Assembly (NCBI GenBank): GCA_902476355.1 | Contig: CABSCS010000008.1 | Location: 1-64,000 of the forward strand | Source of the DNA: UMGS2069 sp900557585 | GTDB taxonomy: Bacteria; Bacillota; Clostridia; Christensenellales; UBA1242 | Reading direction: 5' to 3' | Length of the DNA stretch: 64,000 bases | Shown here: piece by piece, positions 59,974 to 64,000 of the stretch | Numbering within the stretch: position 1 is the first letter of the stretch | How the letters are laid out: each line of letters opens with the position of its first letter | The notes under the pieces: generated by a model | The model's database searches: none | What the model was told of the DNA's origin: nothing | The model's input: only the letters and a program-made list of their open reading frames with translations | Translations under genes and position numbers: made by a program

Positions 59974-61248
59974 ATGTTTGTTGACAGAGTAAAAATCTAT
60001 ATCAAAGCAGGTCAGGGCGGAAACGGCAAGACCTCTTTTCACACTGAAAAATTTGTTCGAAAAGGTGGCCCCGACGGTGGCGATGGTGGAAAAGGTGGCG
60101 ACATTATTTTTGTTGCCGACCATCAACTTGACACCCTTGCAGATTTCAAATTCACAAAACATTATCGCGCAGAAGACGGAACCAATGGAGGAAGTGGAAA
60201 CTGCACAGGTAAATGCGGAAAAAATCTTATCATCAAAGTTCCATGCGGAACAGTTATAAAAGATGCCGAAACCGGAGGCATTCTTGCAGACCTTTTCAAA
60301 GATGGTGACAAGGTGACAGCGCTTGTTGGTGGTGAAGGTGGGAAAGGAAACTATCACTTTAAAACAAGCAAACGTCAAGCACCTGCATTTTCACAAACCG
60401 GTCAACTTACCGAAGAAAAACAAGTGATTTTGGAACTTAAAACAATTGCAGATGTTGGTCTTATTGGTTTTCCAAATGTCGGAAAGAGTACACTTCTTTC
60501 AATGCTCACTTCTGCAAAACCTAAAATTGCAAACTATCATTTCACAACACTTTCACCAAACATTGGCGTTGCCAAAGTATATGATAAGAGTTTTGTGATT
60601 GCCGACATTCCTGGAATCATCGAGGGTGCAAGTGAGGGTGTTGGTCTTGGACATTATTTCCTTCGTCATATTGAAAGAACAAGACTTTTGCTTCATGTTA
60701 TTGACGTTTCAGGAAGTGAAGACCGCGACCCATATTCTGATTTTAAAATTGTAAACAACGAACTTAAAAAATATGGAAAAGTAGTTTCATCTCTTCCACA
60801 AATTGTTGTTTTGAACAAGTGTGACCTTGCAACAGAAAAACAAATTTCTGACTTCAAGAAACATCTTTCAAGACTTAAAACAAAATATGAAGTTGTTGAA
60901 ATTTCTGCGGTTTCAAACCGAAATCTTGATGGACTTTTGAATGTTGTGTATAAAGCACTTCAAGCGCTTCCACCAAAGAAACCCCTTGAATTTACACCAT
61001 TTGTATACACTCGTCCAGATGAAAACAGATATGAAATCACTCGTGCAGACGATGGTGCGTTTGTGCTTTCTGGCGGATTTATTGATGAACTTGTTCGAAA
61101 TATTGTTGTAGATGACTATACATCTTTTGCATATTTCCAAAAAGTTTTGAAAGATAAGGGAATTATCAAAGAACTTAAAAAACGTGGGGCAGTTGAAGGA
61201 AGCATTGTACGTGTTAAAGATGTTGACTTTGAATATTTCCCAGATTAA
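59974..61248 (+). CDS. obg: GTPase Obg (CgtA)
   Basis: A 424-residue ribosome-associated GTPase. The glycine-rich Obg fold (1-157) starts FVDRVKIYIKAGQGGNGKTS. The G domain has GFPNVGKST at 165-173, IADIPGIIEGAS and NKCDL. A C-terminal OCT domain follows from about residue 345. AAAGGAAAAG precedes the ATG. yhbY follows after 11 bases. Confidence 0.97.
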   Translation: MFVDRVKIYIKAGQGGNGKTSFHTEKFVRKGGPDGGDGGKGGDIIFVADHQLDTLADFKFTKHYRAEDGTNGGSGNCTGKCGKNLIIKVPCGTVIKDAETGGILADLFKDGDKVTALVGGEGGKGNYHFKTSKRQAPAFSQTGQLTEEKQVILELKTIADVGLIGFPNVGKSTLLSMLTSAKPKIANYHFTTLSPNIGVAKVYDKSFVIADIPGIIEGASEGVGLGHYFLRHIERTRLLLHVIDVSGSEDRDPYSDFKIVNNELKKYGKVVSSLPQIVVLNKCDLATEKQISDFKKHLSRLKTKYEVVEISAVSNRNLDGLLNVVYKALQALPPKKPLEFTPFVYTRPDENRYEITRADDGAFVLSGGFIDELVRNIVVDDYTSFAYFQKVLKDKGIIKELKKRGAVEGSIVRVKDVDFEYFPD

Positions 61249-61259
61249 AGGAGAAAATA

Positions 61260-61553
61260 ATGGATTCTAAAACTCGTGCAAAACTTCGTGCACTTGCAAG
61301 TCAAATTGATGCAACTGTCATTGTTGGCAAAGATGGAATTACAGACAATGTTCTTGCTCAAATTTCAATGGAACTTGACGCGAAAGAACTTGTGAAAATT
61401 TCAGTGCTATCAAGTGATGAAGACTATAAAGCAATGCTTGAAGAAATTTCAAACAAACTTAAAGCAGAACCTATTTGCCACATTGGCAAAAAATTGGTTG
61501 TTTATCGCTTTTCAATGAAAAAGAAAGTTAAACATGTTCTAGAAGAAAAATAA
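61260..61553 (+). CDS. yhbY: CRS1-YhbY RNA-binding protein
   Basis: A 97-residue single CRM domain protein that associates with pre-50S particles. TRAKLRALASQIDATVIVGK and the HIGKKLVVYR segment are typical. AAAGGAG precedes ATG 61260. In Bacillus the gene lies in the obg-yqeH-aroE-yqeI region; nadD and yqeK do not follow here. Confidence 0.92.
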   Translation: MDSKTRAKLRALASQIDATVIVGKDGITDNVLAQISMELDAKELVKISVLSSDEDYKAMLEEISNKLKAEPICHIGKKLVVYRFSMKKKVKHVLEEK

Positions 61554-61560
61554 AATATGC

Positions 61561-61588
61561 TTGACTTTGAACCTTTTTGGTTTATAAT
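61561..61588 (+). promoter_or_regulatory. promoter of the pheST T-box transcript
   Basis: TTGACT (61561-61566), 16-bp spacer and TATAAT (61583-61588). Confidence 0.7.
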
Positions 61589-61599
61589 TAAATTATTAT

Positions 61600-61835
61600 A
61601 AAGACGATGACTATGTAAAGTAGTTTTCAATTTCCATGAAGAGAGTGTTGCTCGTGGCTGGAAGGCAACATATGGTTCAGTTGAAAATGAATTTCGGCAT
61701 ATGAGTTGCTTGCAGGAAATGGCAAGTCGGTTGCCCCCGTGAAAGGCTGAAACGAGACACTTTTTGTGTGAAACAAGGTGGTACCACGCTTTCAACGCGT
61801 CCTTGGAGAGACAATCTCCATGGGCGCTTTTATTT
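61600..61835 (+). promoter_or_regulatory. T-box riboswitch (tRNA-Phe sensing) controlling pheST
   Basis: The canonical T-box sequence AACAAGGTGGTACCACGC is at 61772-61789, with the TGGT that pairs with the 3' end of uncharged tRNA. A terminator hairpin GCGTCCTTGGAGA/TCTCCATGGGCGC (61797-61827) with a T run follows. Stem I lies at 61635-61720, and a TTC triplet at 61693-61695 in the specifier region matches phenylalanine. Uncharged tRNA-Phe would favour the antiterminator and allow pheS-pheT expression. Confidence 0.93.
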
Positions 61836-61854
61836 TTTTTAAAGGAGAAGAAAA

Positions 61855-62886
61855 ATGAAAGAGAAAATCTTAAAACTTAAAGAAGAATTTGAAGAGTTCT
61901 GCAAAAATGTAAAATCGCTTGCCGATGTAGAATCTTTGCGTCTTGACTTTCTTGGAAAAAAAGGAAAAATCACAAATTTAATGGCTGATTTCCGTCTTGT
62001 TCCAAACGAACAAAAGAAAGAAATTGGAATGCTTATCAACAACCTTAAAACAAACGTTGAAGAAACTGCAAAAAATTTGAAAGAAAAGGTTGAGGCTCTT
62101 GCTCTTGAAGAAGAACTTAAAAATGACAAGAAAATTGACTATACTTTGCCAGTTGATTTGAAAACCGGAGCACTTTCACCAAGAACCATTCTTCAAAAAC
62201 AAATCATTGACACTTTTGTTTCAATGGGCTTTATTGTTGAAGATGGAAATGAAATTGAAACCGAATATAACAACTTTGACTCTGTAAATGTTCCTGCATC
62301 GCACCCAGCACGTGACATGCAAGACACTTTCTGGCTTGACAATGGCGAGGTTTTGAAAACTCAAACTTCTGCTGCACAAAACCGCATTTTGAGAACACAT
62401 GGTCCAAAATGTCGTGTTATTTTTCCAGGAAGATGTTTCAGAAATGAAGCACTTGATGCAACCCATGAAAACACATTCTTCCAAGTTGAAGGCGTTGTTG
62501 TTGACGAAAACGTTTCTGTTGCAAACCTTATCTATTTCATGAAACAAATGCTTAAAGGCGTGTTCAAAAAAGATGTGAACGTTCGTCTTCGTCCTGGATT
62601 TTTCCCATTCACTGAACCAAGTTTCGAACTTGATGCAACATGCCCATTCTGTGGTGGAAAGGGTTGCAACTCTTGTTCAAAAACTGGCTGGCTTGAACTT
62701 TGCCCATGCGGTATGATTCATCCAAATGTTTTAAAAATGGCTGGAATTGACCCAGACAAATATAACGGCTTTGCGTTTGGTCTTGGCTTTGACCGCTTGG
62801 TTATGATTAGAACTGGTCTTGAAGATATCCGTTATCTTAACAGCGGAAATATTAAACTTTTAAGCCAATATGGAACAAAGATATAG
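61855..62886 (+). CDS. pheS: phenylalanyl-tRNA synthetase alpha subunit
   Basis: A 343-residue catalytic subunit that charges tRNA-Phe as an (alpha-beta)2 tetramer. The N-terminal coiled coil (1-85) is followed by the class II core: SHPARDMQDTFWL, the motif 2 region FRNEALDATHENTFFQVEG, and motif 3 in GFAFGLGFDRLVMIR. A Cys-rich insertion CPFCGGKGCNSCSKTGW, common in several Bacillota PheS, probably binds zinc. GGAG precedes ATG 61855, after the T-box terminator. Confidence 0.97.
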   Translation: MKEKILKLKEEFEEFCKNVKSLADVESLRLDFLGKKGKITNLMADFRLVPNEQKKEIGMLINNLKTNVEETAKNLKEKVEALALEEELKNDKKIDYTLPVDLKTGALSPRTILQKQIIDTFVSMGFIVEDGNEIETEYNNFDSVNVPASHPARDMQDTFWLDNGEVLKTQTSAAQNRILRTHGPKCRVIFPGRCFRNEALDATHENTFFQVEGVVVDENVSVANLIYFMKQMLKGVFKKDVNVRLRPGFFPFTEPSFELDATCPFCGGKGCNSCSKTGWLELCPCGMIHPNVLKMAGIDPDKYNGFAFGLGFDRLVMIRTGLEDIRYLNSGNIKLLSQYGTKI

Positions 62887-62898
62887 GAGGAGAAGACA

Positions 62899-64000
62899 AT
62901 GTATATTTCAATGAATTGGATTAAAGATTTTGTTGATCTTGACGGAATCTCTACCGAAGAACTTGTGAAAAGATTCAACCTTGCAACTGCCGAAATTGAA
63001 GGCTATGAAGAAAAGGGAAAAGACACCTATGGCGTTGTTTTTGGAAAGATTATTGAATGCAAAAATCATCCAGAATCAAATCATCTTCACATTTTGAAAG
63101 TTGATGTTGGCAAAGAAGTTCTTCAAATTGTTTGTGGTGCGCCAAATGCGCGAGAAGGTCTTGTTACATGCGTTGCAACTGTTGGTGGCTGTGTTTCAGG
63201 AATGAAAATTAAACCTGCAAAACTTGTTGGTGTTGAATCTTTCGGAATGTGTTGCAGTGCCGCAGAACTTGGAATTGGTGCCGACGATGATGGAATCATG
63301 GAAGTGACCGAAAATGTAACACTTGGTGAAGACATTAAAAATGTTTGGCCAGTTGATGATGTTGTTCTTGAAATTGACAACAAAACATTAACAAACCGTC
63401 CTGACCTTTGGGGTCACTATGGTTTGGCTCGTGAATTTGCTGCAATTTTTGACAAGCAACTTAAACCACTTGAGACTCTTGACCTTTCAAAATTTGATGG
63501 TCTTGAAAAAATTCCTGTTGAAAATCTGAACGAAGATTGCTATCGCTATGGTGCAATTTCTGTTGACAATGTGACAGTTAAAAAATCACCAATGAAAATG
63601 GCAATCCGTTTGTGTTATGCCGGAATGAGAGATATCAATCTTTTGGCAGACATTACAAACTATGTAATGCTTGAAACTGGTCAACCAATGCATGCTTTTG
63701 ACCATGATGTTGTCTCGGGCATTAAAGTTTTGAAAGCACAAAAAGGTGACAAACTCTTGACTCTTGAAGGTGAAGAACACGACATTCCAGAAGGCGCAAT
63801 TGTAATTGCAGATGATAAAAAAGTTCCTGTTGCAATTGCAGGAATTAAAGGCGGACTTAAATCATCAATTTCAGACACAACAACAAATGTTTTGTTTGAA
63901 GGTGCAAACTTTGACCCAGTAATGATAAGAAAAACAAGCCGTGCAATTGGTCTTGTTACTGACGCATCTCAACGCTATGAAAAATCACTTGACCCAGAAC
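62899..64000 (+). CDS. pheT: phenylalanyl-tRNA synthetase beta subunit, 5' part
   Basis: The first 367 codons of PheT, cut by the window end. MYISMNWIKDFVDLDGIS begins the N-terminal domain. A tRNA-binding EMAP-like domain (about 40-150) contains VCGAPNAREG and FGMCCSAAELGI, and the B3/B4 editing domain starts after DNKTLTNRPDLWGHYGLARE. GGAGG precedes ATG 62899, 12 bases after pheS. It provides tRNA binding and removal of mischarged tyrosine. Confidence 0.97.
   Translation, partial: MYISMNWIKDFVDLDGISTEELVKRFNLATAEIEGYEEKGKDTYGVVFGKIIECKNHPESNHLHILKVDVGKEVLQIVCGAPNAREGLVTCVATVGGCVSGMKIKPAKLVGVESFGMCCSAAELGIGADDDGIMEVTENVTLGEDIKNVWPVDDVVLEIDNKTLTNRPDLWGHYGLAREFAAIFDKQLKPLETLDLSKFDGLEKIPVENLNEDCYRYGAISVDNVTVKKSPMKMAIRLCYAGMRDINLLADITNYVMLETGQPMHAFDHDVVSGIKVLKAQKGDKLLTLEGEEHDIPEGAIVIADDKKVPVAIAGIKGGLKSSISDTTTNVLFEGANFDPVMIRKTSRAIGLVTDASQRYEKSLDPE

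Overview
The window is AT-rich (roughly one third G+C by eye), densely coded bacterial DNA. Gene content and order point to a low-G+C Gram-positive (Bacillota), most likely an uncultured anaerobic, fermentative Clostridia-like lineage. The grounds are ctsR-mcsA-mcsB-clpC, smc-ftsY-ylxM-ffh-rpsP-khpA-rimM-trmD, a T-box in front of pheST, class III anaerobic ribonucleotide reductase with NrdR boxes, pta-ackA, YfhO, long-form HPF and GGAGG-type ribosome sites. No aerobic respiration gene, prophage, insertion sequence or CRISPR array is visible. The taxonomic placement is inference.

Layout. 1-8 kb: partial tRNA-Leu(UAG), a HAD nucleotidase, CoaE-like kinase, nrdD-nrdG, rlmH between two SHOCT membrane proteins, and a large MscL. 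8-21 kb: RNase R, tRNA-Lys with a strange satellite element, FabG-like reductase, alanine racemase, rsmD, a coiled-coil protein, YlbJ, a PnuC-like membrane protein, TmcAL, pta-ackA. 20-34 kb: YceD-rpmF-plsX-rnc-smc-ftsY, then ylxM-ffh-rpsP-khpA, rimM-trmD-rbgA-rnhB-yraN, and rplS on its own promoter. 34-37 kb: tandem 120-bp repeats and polA. 37.8-52 kb is the accessory stretch: GNAT protein, lytic transglycosylase, ASCH-like protein, two large surface proteins (one with a histone H1-like cytoplasmic tail), an unknown protein whose reading frame runs through its own terminator, a PD-(D/E)XK nuclease, tRNA-Leu(AAG) with a second copy of the satellite element, YfhO, and a YpsA-like SLOG protein. 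52-64 kb: CtsR regulon operon, HPF, an aberrant ABC ATPase with a PucR-type HTH protein and endonuclease III, obg-yhbY, and the T-box controlled pheS-pheT (pheT cut by the window end).

How it fits together: most genes serve ribosome building, protein export (SRP: ffh, ftsY), RNA processing (rnc, rnr, rimM, trmD, rlmH, rsmD), stress proteolysis (CtsR/McsAB/ClpC) and anaerobic dNTP and acetate metabolism. The most unusual finding is a pair of about 125-nt elements, one after tRNA-Lys and one after tRNA-Leu(AAG). They share a conserved core with three hairpins whose sequences differ but whose pairing is kept, and each ends in a copy of the 3' end of its own neighbouring tRNA. I do not recognise this family. 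Also notable are a bacterial tRNA-Leu with A at wobble position 34 in a genome dominated by CTT leucine codons, an orphan perfect CtsR operator, and several genes that look leaderless.
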